A stretch of 64,000 nt of DNA from Paragorgia papillata (GCA_035771165.1 JAWNZC010000024.1:616001-680000), one strand, 5' to 3'; shown: positions 30,897-41,770, counted from the first letter of the stretch. Translations and numbers: made by a program. Notes: generated from the sequence alone by a model not told the origin.

Positions 30897-31598
30897 GTGC
30901 GCTACTTTGGGAACTCTACGGTATATCCAAACAACAACAACAACAACAACAAAGTTCTGGTCATCGGCGACTCGATGATTAAACACATTGAAGAAACTAA
31001 AATTAACAGGGCAGGGAAAGCTAAATCCAGCTGTCATTCCTATAGTGGAGCAACTGTTGACCAACTACACAACAAGATTAAAGAAAATTGGTGTGAAAGT
31101 CAAGGATATGACACAATCATCTTGCATGTAGGAACAAACAACCTCGTCAATGAAGAGCCTGGGAATGTGGCAAAAAAAATGGAAGAGCTGGTGAAAGAGA
31201 TTAAAGCCCATGCAGAAAATATTGCAGTCTCCAGTGTCATAAAACGGTATGATGACTTAGTCTCACCACAAAACATTCTAGCATATAATAAATTACTGCA
31301 TGATTTGTGCTTAAAATATCAGGTTACATTTATTGATAATAGTAAGATGGATAAATCCTTGTTAAATAATTCCAAATTACATCTAAATCGTGATGGAGAC
31401 AGAGTGCTAGGAAAAGCATTCTGTTCGTATTTAAAATCTCTTCCAACTAAAAGTTATGCCACTACTACTATGAATGTAAACAATTCTGTAAGAGGTTTAA
31501 ATTCAAGGAACAATTTTTTTCAGTTAGTTCCCTCCCATCGCAGTCGAATAAGAGATTGGATGAACTATCTAAAACATGTAGCTCAAATTATGAAGTAG
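30897..31598 (+). CDS. LINE ORF1 protein with SGNH/GDSL esterase domain
   Basis: The frame from 30897 has a short poly-Asn run from a (CAA)n stretch, then KVLVIGDSMIKHI (GDS at residues 24-26, the block I nucleophile serine). HVGTNN follows at about residues 77-82 (block III), and LHLNRDGDRVLG at about 161-172 holds the block V histidine. This is the SGNH hydrolase fold found in ORF1 proteins of CR1/L2-type LINEs; a role in membrane or RNP handling has been proposed. The first codon is GTG, not a convincing start in an animal; the first ATG is in the GDSM motif. The true N terminus is therefore missing. It overlaps the next frame by 43 bp. Confidence 0.85.
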   Translation: MRYFGNSTVYPNNNNNNNKVLVIGDSMIKHIEETKINRAGKAKSSCHSYSGATVDQLHNKIKENWCESQGYDTIILHVGTNNLVNEEPGNVAKKMEELVKEIKAHAENIAVSSVIKRYDDLVSPQNILAYNKLLHDLCLKYQVTFIDNSKMDKSLLNNSKLHLNRDGDRVLGKAFCSYLKSLPTKSYATTTMNVNNSVRGLNSRNNFFQLVPSHRSRIRDWMNYLKHVAQIMK

Positions 31599-32344
31599 AT
31601 AGCAATGACCTGTCAACAGAGAACATGAGTAGCAATTTTTCTGATAGTTTAAATTCAATCCCAAATGAAAAAGGTTTTAAAATGGCTTTTCTAAACATTG
31701 TTAGCTTGCCCAAACAATTTGATGAAATCAATATTTCAATGTCTAAGCAATACATTGATTTGCTTGCCTTCAATGAAACCAGGCTTGATTCAACTATTAC
31801 TGATAATTTGATACATTTGGATGGTTACGATATTATCAGAAAAGACAGATCAAGAAATGGAGGTGGCGTTTGTATTTACTTGCGTAGCTCTTTAAACTAC
31901 CGTGTCAGAAATGATATTGTCCCACCTGACTTAGAAGCCGTCTGCATAGAAATCAATAAACCTCATAGTCATCCATTTCTTGTTACTACAATTTATAGAC
32001 CACCAAATACAACATCTGATTTTTTCACCCACTTAGAAAATTTAATTAAATCTTTAGATGACGAAAACAAAGAATTATATATTCTTGGTGACCTAAACTG
32101 TGATTTATTAAAGGCAAATCCAGATCAACCAACTAAAAAATTGAAAACAATATATGAGTTATATCAATTGTCTCAGTTGATTAGTGAAACTACACGAGTA
32201 ACAATGACAACTGCCAGCCTCCTTGATCATTTTGTTACAAATAAACCAGAGATAATTTCTGACTCTGGAGTTATCCATACTGGAATCAGTGACCATAGCA
32301 TGATCTATGCAATTAGAAAAATATTATTGAGTTCAGAAATATGA
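31556..32344 (+). CDS. LINE ORF2, endonuclease part
   Basis: The endonuclease/exonuclease/phosphatase fold is recognisable: KMAFLNIVSLPKQ near residues 42-54, FNETRLD (metal-binding Glu at 74), GGGVCIYLR, YRPPNT, LGDLNCDLL (Asp 179, Asn 181), LLDHFVTN and GISDHSMIYA (Asp 246, His 247 catalytic pair). It nicks target DNA to prime reverse transcription. The frame starts inside the end of ORF1 and stops at TGA 32342-32344. The reverse transcriptase follows in another frame, overlapping as ATGA. In relatives both activities are one polypeptide. Either a small indel broke this copy or the ATGA couples termination with reinitiation. Confidence 0.85.
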   Translation: MDELSKTCSSNYEVDSNDLSTENMSSNFSDSLNSIPNEKGFKMAFLNIVSLPKQFDEINISMSKQYIDLLAFNETRLDSTITDNLIHLDGYDIIRKDRSRNGGGVCIYLRSSLNYRVRNDIVPPDLEAVCIEINKPHSHPFLVTTIYRPPNTTSDFFTHLENLIKSLDDENKELYILGDLNCDLLKANPDQPTKKLKTIYELYQLSQLISETTRVTMTTASLLDHFVTNKPEIISDSGVIHTGISDHSMIYAIRKILLSSEI

Positions 32345-34476
32345 AAAAATTTAATGATCAAAAGTTTCTTGAGGATCTATTGAATCAACCCTGGGAGTAT
32401 ATTTACTTTTTTGCGGAAGATACACATAGTATGTGGCAAATTTGGAAGGATTTGTTTTTTGAAGTGTTAAACAAGCATGCACCACTTCAGAATAAAAAGA
32501 TTAAACCAAAAAGTAATCCTTGGGTGACAAGTAATGTTAAAATGCTGATTACTGAAAGAGACAAATTGAAACGAAAAGCCATTATTACTAACCTAGAGAC
32601 AGACTGGCTAAACTATAAGAAAGCAAGAAACAAAGCAAATCAAGAACTAAGAAATGCTAAGACAGAGTATTACTCTAAGAAAATTGCTGGTCAAAAATTT
32701 AATCCTAAGGAGGCTTGGAAAACCATTAATACTCTGCTTGGTAGGAAAAATACAACTACAAGCATAAATGAACTAAGTTTAAATGGAATTAATTTAACCA
32801 ATCCTCAGGAGATAGCTGAAGGCTTCAATAAGTTCTTCTCAACCATTGGAATTGAACTAGCTGACAAAATAGGCACATCAGGCTGCAATTTTGAAAAGTT
32901 TGTTAAGACTGCCAAATCCGAGTTCATAGAATTTAAGGATGTAACTGTCAACAACATTTATCGTCGCTTACAGTGCCTGTCTAGTTCCAAAGCCACTGGC
33001 ACTGATAAAATCTCCAGTAAGATTCTTAAGATAGCATCACCTGTTATTTCAAGTTCACTGACATATATCTTTAATCAATCTATTACACTATGCTCTTTTC
33101 CCAATGAATGGAAAACAGCTAGGGTAATACCACTTTATAAAAGTGGCCACCGAAATATAGCAAGTAACTATCGACCTATCTCTGTTTTGCCAGCTATAAG
33201 TAAAGTAATGGAAAGAATGATTTATGAGCAACTATACGATTATTTAAAGGAAAATGACCTTTTATCTGAAAAACAATTTGGTTTTCGCAAATTTCATTCT
33301 ACCGCAACAGCACTACTAGATTGCACAAATAGCTGGTATGTAAATATGGATAGGAAAATGTTCAACCTAGTTGTATTTATAGATCTTAAAAAAGCTTTTG
33401 ATACCGTTAATCACAACATTTTACTACGAAAAATGGAACTACACGGAATTAAAGGAAAAGCACTTTCACTACTAAAATCATATCTTACTGATCGTAGTCA
33501 GAAATGTCAGGTAAATGGATTAATGTCGTCAGAACAGCCTGTCAAGTGTGGTGTGCCTCAGGGCTCCATACTAGGACCATTATTCTTTTTGCTTTACATT
33601 AATGATTTGCCTGAATGTTTAAGTAAGACAGTGCCACGATTGTTTGCCGATGACACAAACTTGACGGCCACTGGTGAGACGATGGATGATGTTCAAACTG
33701 CAATGAACTCTGATTTGGATAACCTCAAAGAATGGTTAATAGCTAACAAACTTAGCCTTAATGTGGCCAAAACTGAATTTATGCTTATTGCATCAAAACC
33801 ACTATTGAGAAATGTTTCGCATACACAACCAAATATCATTATCGAAAACAAACCTATTAAACGTGTGTATGAATGCAAGACTCTTGGAGTAACAATTGAC
33901 CAGCATTTGTCTTGGAAACGAAATACTGAAAATATTAGCAAAAAAATCTCTTCGGGGATATCTGCCATCCAGCGCTTAAGAGAATTTGTTGACAAAAATA
34001 CGCTACTTTCTGTGTATAATGCTATTGTCCACCCATATTTCAACTACTGTTGTGAAGTTTGGAATGTATTTGGTGACACACAGTCCAAATATTTACAAAA
34101 ACTTCATAACAGATCAGCTCGAATTATAGCAGGTATGGGTAATGATGTAGATCATAGCGTTGCACTAAATGCGCTAGGATGGGAACCACTCCAAACACAA
34201 AGGCGAAAGGCCAAAGCAAAATCAGTGTTTAAAGTGTTGAATGAGCTGGGCCCGAAATCCCTCTCAAATCTTTTCACTTATAAAAAGGAAGTCACAAATC
34301 ATAATTTGCGAGACATAGCTACAACTCTTTGCTTGCCACAGCCACGTACAAATAATATGAAAAAGAGTTTCATGTTTGATGGGGCATCCATATGGAATTC
34401 GTTACCTACAGAAATTAGGGAGAGCAAATCGCTCTCATTATTCGTGAGAAAAATTGCTACTCATAAAAGTATGTAA
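32341..34476 (+). CDS. LINE ORF2, reverse transcriptase part
   Basis: This 711-residue frame begins at the ATG of the ATGA overlap. It contains the LINE RT motifs in order: WKTARVIPLYKSG, NYRPISVLPAISKVMER, FGFRKFHSTATALLD, VVFIDLKKAFDTVNH (first catalytic Asp at 348), CGVPQGSILGPLFFLLYIND (404 onward), LFADDTNL (Asp 437 and 438) and a KTLGVTID motif. The C-terminal part has the WNSLPTEIRESKSLSLF block. All catalytic residues are present and there is no internal stop. It copies the LINE RNA, and possibly SINE RNAs with a matching tail, at the nicked target. Confidence 0.9.
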   Translation: MKKFNDQKFLEDLLNQPWEYIYFFAEDTHSMWQIWKDLFFEVLNKHAPLQNKKIKPKSNPWVTSNVKMLITERDKLKRKAIITNLETDWLNYKKARNKANQELRNAKTEYYSKKIAGQKFNPKEAWKTINTLLGRKNTTTSINELSLNGINLTNPQEIAEGFNKFFSTIGIELADKIGTSGCNFEKFVKTAKSEFIEFKDVTVNNIYRRLQCLSSSKATGTDKISSKILKIASPVISSSLTYIFNQSITLCSFPNEWKTARVIPLYKSGHRNIASNYRPISVLPAISKVMERMIYEQLYDYLKENDLLSEKQFGFRKFHSTATALLDCTNSWYVNMDRKMFNLVVFIDLKKAFDTVNHNILLRKMELHGIKGKALSLLKSYLTDRSQKCQVNGLMSSEQPVKCGVPQGSILGPLFFLLYINDLPECLSKTVPRLFADDTNLTATGETMDDVQTAMNSDLDNLKEWLIANKLSLNVAKTEFMLIASKPLLRNVSHTQPNIIIENKPIKRVYECKTLGVTIDQHLSWKRNTENISKKISSGISAIQRLREFVDKNTLLSVYNAIVHPYFNYCCEVWNVFGDTQSKYLQKLHNRSARIIAGMGNDVDHSVALNALGWEPLQTQRRKAKAKSVFKVLNELGPKSLSNLFTYKKEVTNHNLRDIATTLCLPQPRTNNMKKSFMFDGASIWNSLPTEIRESKSLSLFVRKIATHKSM

Positions 34477-34636
34477 CAATATCTATCTTCACTTTATATT
34501 GACATTACCATTTGTTAGTTATTTTAAAAGTTATTTAGTTTTCTGCACTGTATGTAAATTTAATTTCTTGTTTCCTTATACACGCCCTTCGTGGAAATCA
34601 GCCTTTGCTGACGTTGTTAGCGTGTTAAAATAAAGA

Positions 34637-34667
<31 letters not shown>
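34477..34667 (+). repeat. LINE 3' UTR and terminal (CTAT)n
   Basis: About 170 bp of UTR with GGAAATCAGCCTTTGCTGA, which can fold, then AAATAAAGA and about six CTAT units. Such microsatellite 3' ends are usual for CR1/L2 LINEs. Confidence 0.8.
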
Positions 34668-34880
34668 AACGCCACCGCTTATAAGCTCTTCATCCGACCG
34701 GATACTAGAAGACTGCGAGATCAATCGGGAGCTCAGGAATGTTTTCTGAGTATTAATATTTGAGCATGCCAAATATATACCAAACGTCTGTTAAGTTACT
34801 GCAATCGATCCGCAAAGTAGAATTCGATTCTGACTTTGTGCAGCGTTTACGAAACTTCTCTCGCACGATCATTAGTTTTA

Positions 34881-35104
34881 AGCCCTAATCAAACGAGAAC
34901 GCAAGTCATCGCAAGTTGGCAGTCAGAATTTCTGTGGCGGTCGTTCGAACACCCAAATTAACAAAATAAAGGTTTCATGAGTGTTTTAAACAAGTTTTAA
35001 CTTTGTCACGGTACATGATATTTTCGGGAAACTATTCAGAGCGGCTGGCTGAGATAGCGTGACTGCTAACTTGCGATGACTTGCGTTCTCGTTTGATTAG
35101 GGCT
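34881..35104. mobile_element. 224 bp MITE with near-perfect ends
   Basis: AGCCCTAATCAAACGAGAAC... is matched over more than 35 bp by its complement at the right end. TTA stands on both sides (34878-34880, 35105-35107). This fits a PIF/Harbinger-like target choice. Confidence 0.85.
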
Positions 35105-36012
35105 TTATATCGTTTTATGTCATCACGCTGCAATGATCCTTGTAACTTGTCTCGCAACGATTACGTTGCTAGAAACGATCAATTCCGTAACATCAACTTT
35201 TGATGCGGATATAATGATGCGGTCAGTATTTTGTGACTGTCCCTGTCATTGGAGTAGTTTCCTGATATATTGAAATTGTTTTTTGTGTACATATAAGATT
35301 ACTTATGTATAATTTAGGTATTTGTATTGACAGAACAATGACGAGTACTGGATATAGCTTCTCAAATGTGCCGTAAAACTAAGGAAATCGACCTAAACGT
35401 TTGCTAAATTTGATCGTAATCTTCCTCCGATTTCTAAATGAATGCTGATTAGTGTTCTTTTAGCGTTTCAATTTTCTTCATGAACTATTAATGAATGAGA
35501 AGAAAAAAATAGTTCGAAAAAACACGAATTCCAGCACCGTCTTCGTATTTAAGACAACGCGTCAACTGAAGAAACTTGGGTGGCGTATTCCAGACGACGT
35601 TAACCGATAAAACAGTTGAAACCTTTAGATCCACGTTTACTGCAAACTGCGAACTCCAGTTTGCGGTTTGCTGTTAGAAGTTGGGACAATTTGTACATTT
35701 AGATTGAAACTTCTGCATGTGATTAATTTAAAGTTTACAAAAATTGCCGGAATTAATCCAAGCGGTGTAAATAGCTACACAAGAAGAAACAAATATTGAT
35801 TCTCTATTGTAATATATAAGAGCAGTTATGTTGATTTTCTTGTCGTAAGAAGGGAAAAATCTTCGCTTCTTGCTCTCAGAATTCATAGCAATGAAAGAAA
35901 AATACTTAAATTGTACACTAGAAGCATTTATACGCGAGATAATGACAATCTTCAAGCAGAGAATTGTATACATAAATGACTTAATACGTGAAAAACCAAC
36001 CTTTTGCGTTAA
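35105..36012. other. No gene seen
   Basis: No exon or RNA gene. Near 35470-35495 stands a variant of the recurrent TCATGAATTATTAATGA motif (TTCATGAACTATTAATGAA). Confidence 0.55.
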
Positions 36013-36454
36013 AGGGTATTGGCAACAAAAATTAAGTTTGTCTCATTTGCAAGAACTCATAAAATTGTAATAGAAGATCCTTTACAACTTTTTCGTATCT
36101 TTCTGCGTTTTCAAGATATTTCAATTAGTTTGATATGTAAATGAGATGGTCTCTGACGTCAGGAGTGGGGTAAAATATTTTCATACAGAGCAAAATCACT
36201 TACATATCTAACATGAAATGTTCAGCGTCGCAAGGAGTTTTTATGTGCACAGTTTCAAATGATTTCGATGAACAAACTTAGAGATATAACTGGTTTTGCT
36301 ACATGTGAAAATATTTGACCATCTCATTTACATATCAAACAATTAAAATATCTTGAAAGCGAAGAGAGATACGAAAAAGTTGTAAAGGATGTTCTATTAC
36401 AATTTTATGAGTTCTTTCAAATTAGACAAACTTAATTTTTGTTGCCAATACCCT
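36013..36454. mobile_element. TTAA-type MITE, copy 2, intact
   Basis: Arms of about 100 bp (AGGGTATTGGCAACAAAAAT... and its complement) are bordered by TTAA on both sides. The interior repeats GTTTGATATGTAAATGAGATGG in both orientations. Related to 25310 and 48333. Confidence 0.85.
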
Positions 36455-36759
36455 TTAAAAAACGTGTATCTGAAACCGTAAACGCGTGTAGCGGTATAAA
36501 AGCAACAAACGTCAATCTAAATGTCTCTAGTAAAAGCTGTTCAGTGTGTTTGACGTTAACCTCTATATTTCACAGCCCCTTTTAGTGCTCTAAAGCTTTT
36601 TAGAGGTCAAGATAAGCATGCAATAATATCAGCGATGAGTGATGTGTGATTTTATTTAAGCGTCGTAATTTAGTTTGCCGCTAGCTTGCGTAAGGTTCCT
36701 ATTATCTTTTGATGGATTGCACTCGTCGATCAAACGTGTTATCGTATAGATTTCTACAT

Positions 36760-37568
36760 AGCTTGTCTGCTGACTATGGTATGCCTGAGACAGCCAGACA
36801 GGTTTACATTTTGCAGCGTTGCGAACGTTGTTTTTACTAATTCTTTAGCTAGAAATACAATAGAATATAATGGAATACAATACAATATAATACAATTAGA
36901 ATACAATGGAATACAATGTACAATAGAATACAAGATAGTAAAATAGAGTACAATAGAATGGAATACAATGGAATACAATAGAATACAGTGGAATACATTG
37001 GAATGCAATAGAATACAGTGGAATACAATGGAATGCAATAGAATACTGCGGAATACAATATAATTCAATAGAATATAATACAATAGAATAGAATGGAATA
37101 CAACCGAATACAGTGGAATACAATGGAGTACAATGGAATACAACATAATTCAATATAATTCAATAAAATTCAATAAAATAGAATACAACAGAGTATAGTG
37201 GAATACATGGCTGTAGAATAAAATGGAATACAATGGAGTACAATGGAATATGATAGAATACAATAATAGAATACAACACAATACAGTGTACAGTACAGCA
37301 TAGTTTATAGCTTGTGTGCTGACTGTGGTATGCCAAAGACAGCCAGACAGGTTTACATTTTGCAGCGTATTTAGGTTTTGTTGCGAACGTTGTTTTTACT
37401 AATTCTCTAGTTAGAAATACAATAGAATATAATGGAATACAATATAATACATTAGAATACAATGGAATACAATAGAATACAAGATAGGATAATAGAATAC
37501 AATAGAATAGAATACAATGGAATACAATGGAATACAATATAATTCAATATAATAGAATACATATAAAT
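36760..37568. repeat. Direct duplication with (GAATA/CAATG) pentamer arrays
   Basis: A block with GACAGCCAGACAGGTTTACA and GCGAACGTTGTTTTTACTAA occurs at about 36770-36850 and 37315-37420. Each copy is followed by a decayed array of GAATA, CAATG and CAATA pentamers. Frames across the arrays (rich in I, V, Y and C) are artefacts. A further short array is at 38537-38608. Confidence 0.85.
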
Positions 37569-37649
37569 AAGTTTTGTGGAAACACCACGTAAAATATTTC
37601 TTTGCTAAGCTTTCGGCTTCTATGACACCTTCGGTACATCCAGAGCTGA

Positions 37650-38114
37650 ATATTCAGTCCCAGCAAGAACCACCTTCAGTTTCTCTTCCGTACATCGGAC
37701 CAGCATCCCACAAGATTGAGAGGATTCTAAATCGTGCTGGTATGAAGGTATTTCACATGCAGTAGTCAACACAAATTGTTCAAGGTACTTTTCACACATA
37801 AAGATGAGGTGGATAGCTTATCTAAGCCTGGAGTGTATCGCATTCCGTGTGAGTGTGGCTTGGTTTACATCGGGAAAACGGGACGAAATCTCTCAACTCG
37901 CCTGAAGGAGCACAAGACATTTTGCATAAAAGCCCAACATGATAAATCCGCTGTTGCCAAACACACTTGGAAGTATGACCATCGTGTTAAGTGGGAAGAG
38001 TCGTCACTCTTAGCCAGCAACAAGCAATACTTCACGCGAAGAACAAGGGAGTCTATTGAGATTGCAAAACATCGCACTATTTCTCAGGAAGGACAGCCAT
38101 TAAACAGCACGTGA
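37650..38114 (+). pseudogene. PLE C-terminal region with GIY-YIG nuclease, frame-shifted
   Basis: The first frame has LPYIGPASHKIERILNRAG, the usual connector after the PLE reverse transcriptase. It stops at about 37763. After one or two indels a second frame, 37776-38114, reads FKVLFTHKDEVD, GVYRIPCECGLVYIGKTGR and LSTRLKEHK, a complete GIY-YIG core with VY(R), YIG and a catalytic arginine, then WEESSLLASNKQY. The reverse transcriptase is missing. The lineage differs from the other GIY-YIG relics here: CECG instead of CNLCLEEKL-type cysteines. Confidence 0.8.
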
Positions 38115-38199
38115 TGTGCCCTATTTGGAGAACATTCTTGATTTTAATAATTGCCAGTTTGCTGTACAAACTGTGTTAGTTATAGTAATACTCAGAAAA

Positions 38200-38242
38200 A
38201 CTCAGAGCTCTAAGCGGGACTCGAACCCGCAACCTGTACACA
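38200..38242 (-). tRNA. tRNA T-arm fragment
   Basis: The minus strand reads GCGGGTTCGAGTCCCGC, a perfect T arm and B box, but I find no D arm. A flanking inverted pair (GTTTGCTGTACAA...) lies around it. Probably a tRNA pseudogene or SINE relic. Confidence 0.45.
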
Positions 38243-38421
38243 GCTTGTACAGCAAACAACTGACAGTTATTACTAACATCAAGCTGCAATTTCTGAAACA
38301 TTCTTGATTTTGTTTTCTAATTAATAAAATTAACGTGATACGCCATTGTATTCTTACGTGATTTAATTGATCAGTTGCTTAGTTTATAAATGATGTGAGC
38401 CAACAACTTGTTGCCATTGTT

Positions 38422-38451
38422 CTGATGAAGGCATGAGTCAACAGGCCGAAA
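38422..38451 (+). ncRNA. Hammerhead-like core (family D, right end)
   Basis: CTGATGA, a bulged A, stem II GGCATG/CAGGCC with one mismatch, GAAA, then GCTCAGC. Same design as 12728-12757. Confidence 0.5.
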
Positions 38452-38611
38452 GCTCAGCAGAGAAATATTTTACGTCGTGTTTCCACAAAACTTATTTATA
38501 TTACATTATCGCCATGAAAACGTTCAAAGAATTAAGAATAGAATACAATAGAATACAATGGAATATACACTGGAATATACAATGGAGTACAATGGAATAT
38601 ACTAAGAGATT

Positions 38612-38760
38612 ATTAACCGAGAACGAGGTCTGTACGGGAAAATATCAGACCGACGTCTTAACAGTATGGACCGAGCCGCAGGCGAGGTTCGTACAAAAAA
38701 GACCGAGGTCTGATATTTTCCCGTACAGACCGAGTAAACGAGGTTAATAAAGCGTTTATT
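38612..38760. repeat. Palindromic element with GAGGTCTGTACGGGAAAATA
   Basis: ACGAGGTCTGTACGGGAAAA and TTTTCCCGTACAGACCGAG pair at the two ends, around a centre with GAGCCGCAGGCGAGG. Related to 3612-3728. Confidence 0.65.
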
Positions 38761-38967
38761 ATATGGCTATTTCAAGTTTTTCGATAATTATGGTATCAAA
38801 CCTTATAAAAACCATATACATTGCTGTATTGGTTTTTATATCATAAAGTTATGGACAGGAGCTTTTTTCATCATACAAGAGATCTTTAAGACACTATTTT
38901 ATCTGTATTGTATATTGTATAATAAAAAGCTTCTTTCAACAGCAGTTTAACAAAATACAATATACAC

Positions 38968-38975
38968 ATGTATAT

Positions 38976-39025
<50 letters not shown>

Positions 39026-39051
39026 ATTTTATTCAGAATTTTTTTCAACAA

Positions 39052-39087
<36 letters not shown>

Positions 39088-39312
39088 ACAAACCAAGTGT
39101 TGTTCGCGAAATGTCGAAAAGTGCTCAATACCATAAAGATAGAGCGAATATACTATAAGTGGGCTTACCTCAAATGTTGAAGCCCACTTATAGTATATAT
39201 ATAGTATATTATATATATATATATATATATCAAAATTATAAAGTTGACAGACGAGCTTGCCACTGCGGAATGCTCAAGCCTTTTTCTTTACAAATATATA
39301 TATATATATATA
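38968..39312. repeat. Series of (TA)n tracts with PLE end scraps
   Basis: (TA)n runs at about 38978-39022, 39058-39083, 39195-39230 and 39296-39312. Between them stand end-like motifs such as AAGTGCTCAATACC. Frames here are artefacts. Confidence 0.85.
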
Positions 39313-39845
39313 AGTAATATTTATAAACCGCGCAGGAGGGCTTTATCGGATATAAAACACGAGGCGATAGCCGTACTGCAAGGTTTTTAAATGACTTCTA
39401 AAAAGAATCACTTCATACGTTCATTGGCGTAGTAATTTTGAAAATTAAGCTTATCTCAGCCGTTAAAAACCAGCGAGAAACTTAGAGCGAGTCTATATCA
39501 CATATATAGATCCGATATGATTTTTCTTTGTGTTTTCCTCATGAATTATTAATGAATTTTAGAAATATATATATATATATAGGCTGGCTAGGATGAAAAC
39601 AGCCAGCTGAAAAGGTGAGAACAAGAGTGAGAAAGCTATTCTTGAAGCAGGTTTCAGAATTACTTTCAGGTTTTCATCTCGCGTGCAATTTCGCGTGTAA
39701 ATGGTGTCCACACATGCCGAGATTAGCACCCTCACCGGGCTCCGGGCCTTCGGCCCTACGCCCGGGCTCGGGGACAAGCAAAATTATAAAGTTGACTGAG
39801 ACGAGCTAGCCGCTGCGGAACGCTCAAGCCTTTTTTCTTTACAAA
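39231..39845 (+). mobile_element. Direct terminal repeat pair (family F) around family G sequence
   Basis: ATTATAAAGTTGACAGACGA...CTCAAGCCTTTTTCTTTACA occurs at about 39233-39290 and again at about 39781-39845. Between them lie (TA)n, a family G segment (39320-39560) and a GC-rich palindrome near 39725-39775. Direct order suggests PLE or other pseudo-LTR ends. Confidence 0.55.
39320..39560. mobile_element. Repeat family G', copy 1
   Basis: Contains GGATATAAAACACGAGGCGA, TTCATTGGCGTAGTAATTTT and TCATGAATTATTAATGAA. Matching blocks are at 44095-44375 and 60453-60690. Confidence 0.6.
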
Positions 39846-40362
39846 CACGATGTCGTCGAAAAACACAATGAAAGCTCAGCAGTAAATAAGAAACGTAGTG
39901 TTTCCACAGATTTTTTCATATTAATGGTGTTTTGTCTTGACGTTGTGTTTGTTTTTGTCTTGTGCTTATCTTGGACGTTCGCCACTCAAAATTTCCAGTC
40001 ACTTCTCTTATTTATTTTACTTTTCTGTTTGTTTTAAAAGTGGGATTTATGCTTTAGGGCAGAAATTCACAAGTTTTGCTTAAGGTAATTCCTCAATAAT
40101 TCTTTCAGAAGTGAAAAGTTGCTGAAACTCCCCAGTATTAAAGTTTATGATATGTTCATAGTAAAATAACAAAAAAAAGTTGGGGGCACCGAACTCGTTT
40201 AGAGAATACAGCTGCCAGTAAACCATGATGTTTTTTATCCCAATTTGTTGCTATTTTGGCTAACTTTTGATTTCATCTTGTTATCTTGAAAAATCCTTCA
40301 TAAAAGCACTTTATAGTTTATACTGGGTGGAAAAATATTTGATATTTTAGATGCACTTTATG
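39846..40362. other. No gene; family D PLE scrap
   Basis: 39868-39915 (GAAAGCTCAGCAG, ACGTAGTGTTTCCACAGA) matches the outer part of family D ends. The rest is plain. Confidence 0.5.
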
Positions 40363-40648
40363 TAATAGATAAATCCCGAGAACGAGGGATGTATGCTATA
40401 TATAAAGACCCGAGGACGCGTAGCGTCCGAGGGCTTTATATCGCATACTGATACATCCCGACGTTCGAGGGATTTATCTGACTTAATTTATTATTGAGGA
40501 GGTTTTCCAACAAAGTTTTGTCTATTTTGTCCGCCTTGGACAAAGATTTTCCTTGTGTTTTTCTTCATTTCGTTTCTAATTATTATTCAAGGTCTTTGTG
40601 CGATATAAAGCCCTCGAAAGAACAAAGAAAACCGACTCAATAATAAAT
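40363..40648. mobile_element. Palindromic MITE-like element, copy 2
   Basis: Almost the same as 7054-7337: TAATAGATAAATCCCGAGAA, the GACGCGTAGCGTCCGAGGGC hairpin, and TCCTTGTGTTTTTCTTCATT. The two copies are in the same orientation. Confidence 0.75.
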
Positions 40649-41225
40649 CGCACTTCATTTATAAATATATGAACTATATTTAGTGCCAACAAACAATGGA
40701 AAAAATTTGACAAAAATAACAATTGACAAACATTTTTGCGATATAAGAATGTCCATGCACATTCTTTCTTGTTACATGTTTTTTTTTGAAGCCGCAAGAA
40801 AGAAAAACGTACGATATTTCAACTTCTCGAAGTGATTTTCTCTCTATTCTTTCATATATGCTGTAGAGCTTGTGAAGGAAATTAATAATTGAAAAAAATG
40901 GGGGTCATCGAGTCGGCTTCGTGAGCTACACAAGGTTAAAGCTTCAACGCGGAGCATTTTCCTATCATTTCATCTATTTACGAAACCACGCTACAAGTTT
41001 TTAATTATTTTTAAAAACCAAAAATTAGTATAGGTATAATCATATGATAGCGAGTACAATTAAGGATTTACACTACAAGTGATATTTGAAAATTTTGCCA
41101 AAATTTTAAGCGCCATTGAATATGCAACTTTTCTTTTCTAATCTCCTGCTTTTTTTATGCTTATTCACTCATGTAATTTTTAAATCTGTATAGTGTGAAA
41201 TAAATGAACTTGAACTTTTGAATTT
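40649..41225. other. No gene seen
   Basis: AT-rich, no recognised repeat or exon. Confidence 0.5.
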
Positions 41226-41770
41226 ACATCAACAACTATCTCCATGCCTATACCTACCTCTATATACTTATACCTTTACACTTACACCTACAACTTCCTC
41301 ACCTATATATATACCCATCTCTATACTTACTTCTATACTTACGTCTACATTTATCTCTCACTCTACACGTATACAACTACATTGAACAACCTCCACATCT
41401 ACATTTGCACATAACACTTACATCCAGCTCACCCACATCTAGTAAATCTACACCTACAGTATATCTACTACCTATACTTATACAACTACATCTAGATCTA
41501 CCAGTATACCTTTACACGTACATATGTATGCGTGCAATCTCTACATGCAGACGTACCTATATATGTGCACCTGCATGCCTTACACCTGCCTTACACGTAT
41601 AACTATCTCTACACCTACATCTACACCTATACCTAGTACACCTACACCTACACCGACACCTACACCTACACTACATCTACTACTACACCTATATAAGTAC
41701 ATACTTGCATTTACATTCTACACAGACTATACACCCACACTTGCATTTGCATCTGCACTTAACGTAACCC
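41226..41770. repeat. Degenerate TACACC/TACCTC hexamer region
   Basis: Irregular CTACACCTACACC and CTATACCTACCTC units. A proline/threonine-rich frame here is an artefact. Confidence 0.85.

Larger units (their letters stand above)
30868..34667 (+). mobile_element. L2/CR1-type LINE retrotransposon, nearly complete
   Basis: In order: esterase ORF1, endonuclease frame, reverse transcriptase frame, a short 3' UTR and a terminal (CTAT)n array (34645-34667). An SGNH-esterase ORF1 plus an apurinic-type endonuclease and a short-tandem-repeat 3' end are features of the CR1/L2 group. The frames are long and little damaged, so the copy is young. ORF1 lacks an ATG at its beginning, and a stop lies at 30867-30869, which suggests 5' truncation. 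Confidence 0.85.
37570..38535 (+). mobile_element. PLE, family D, with terminal repeats and coding relic
   Basis: The left end, 37570-37620 (TGTGGAAACACCACG, GCTAAGCTTTCGGC), is inverted relative to the right end (about 38450-38500). The full terminal repeat spans about 38330-38535 and ends at the shared TTCAAAGAATTA boundary. The C-terminal part of a PLE protein lies between. This links family D ends to a specific protein lineage. Confidence 0.75.

Noticed and set aside
35728..36070. Short overlapping frames on opposite strands
   Set aside because: AT-rich, no domain, no conserved motif; partly inside a MITE arm.
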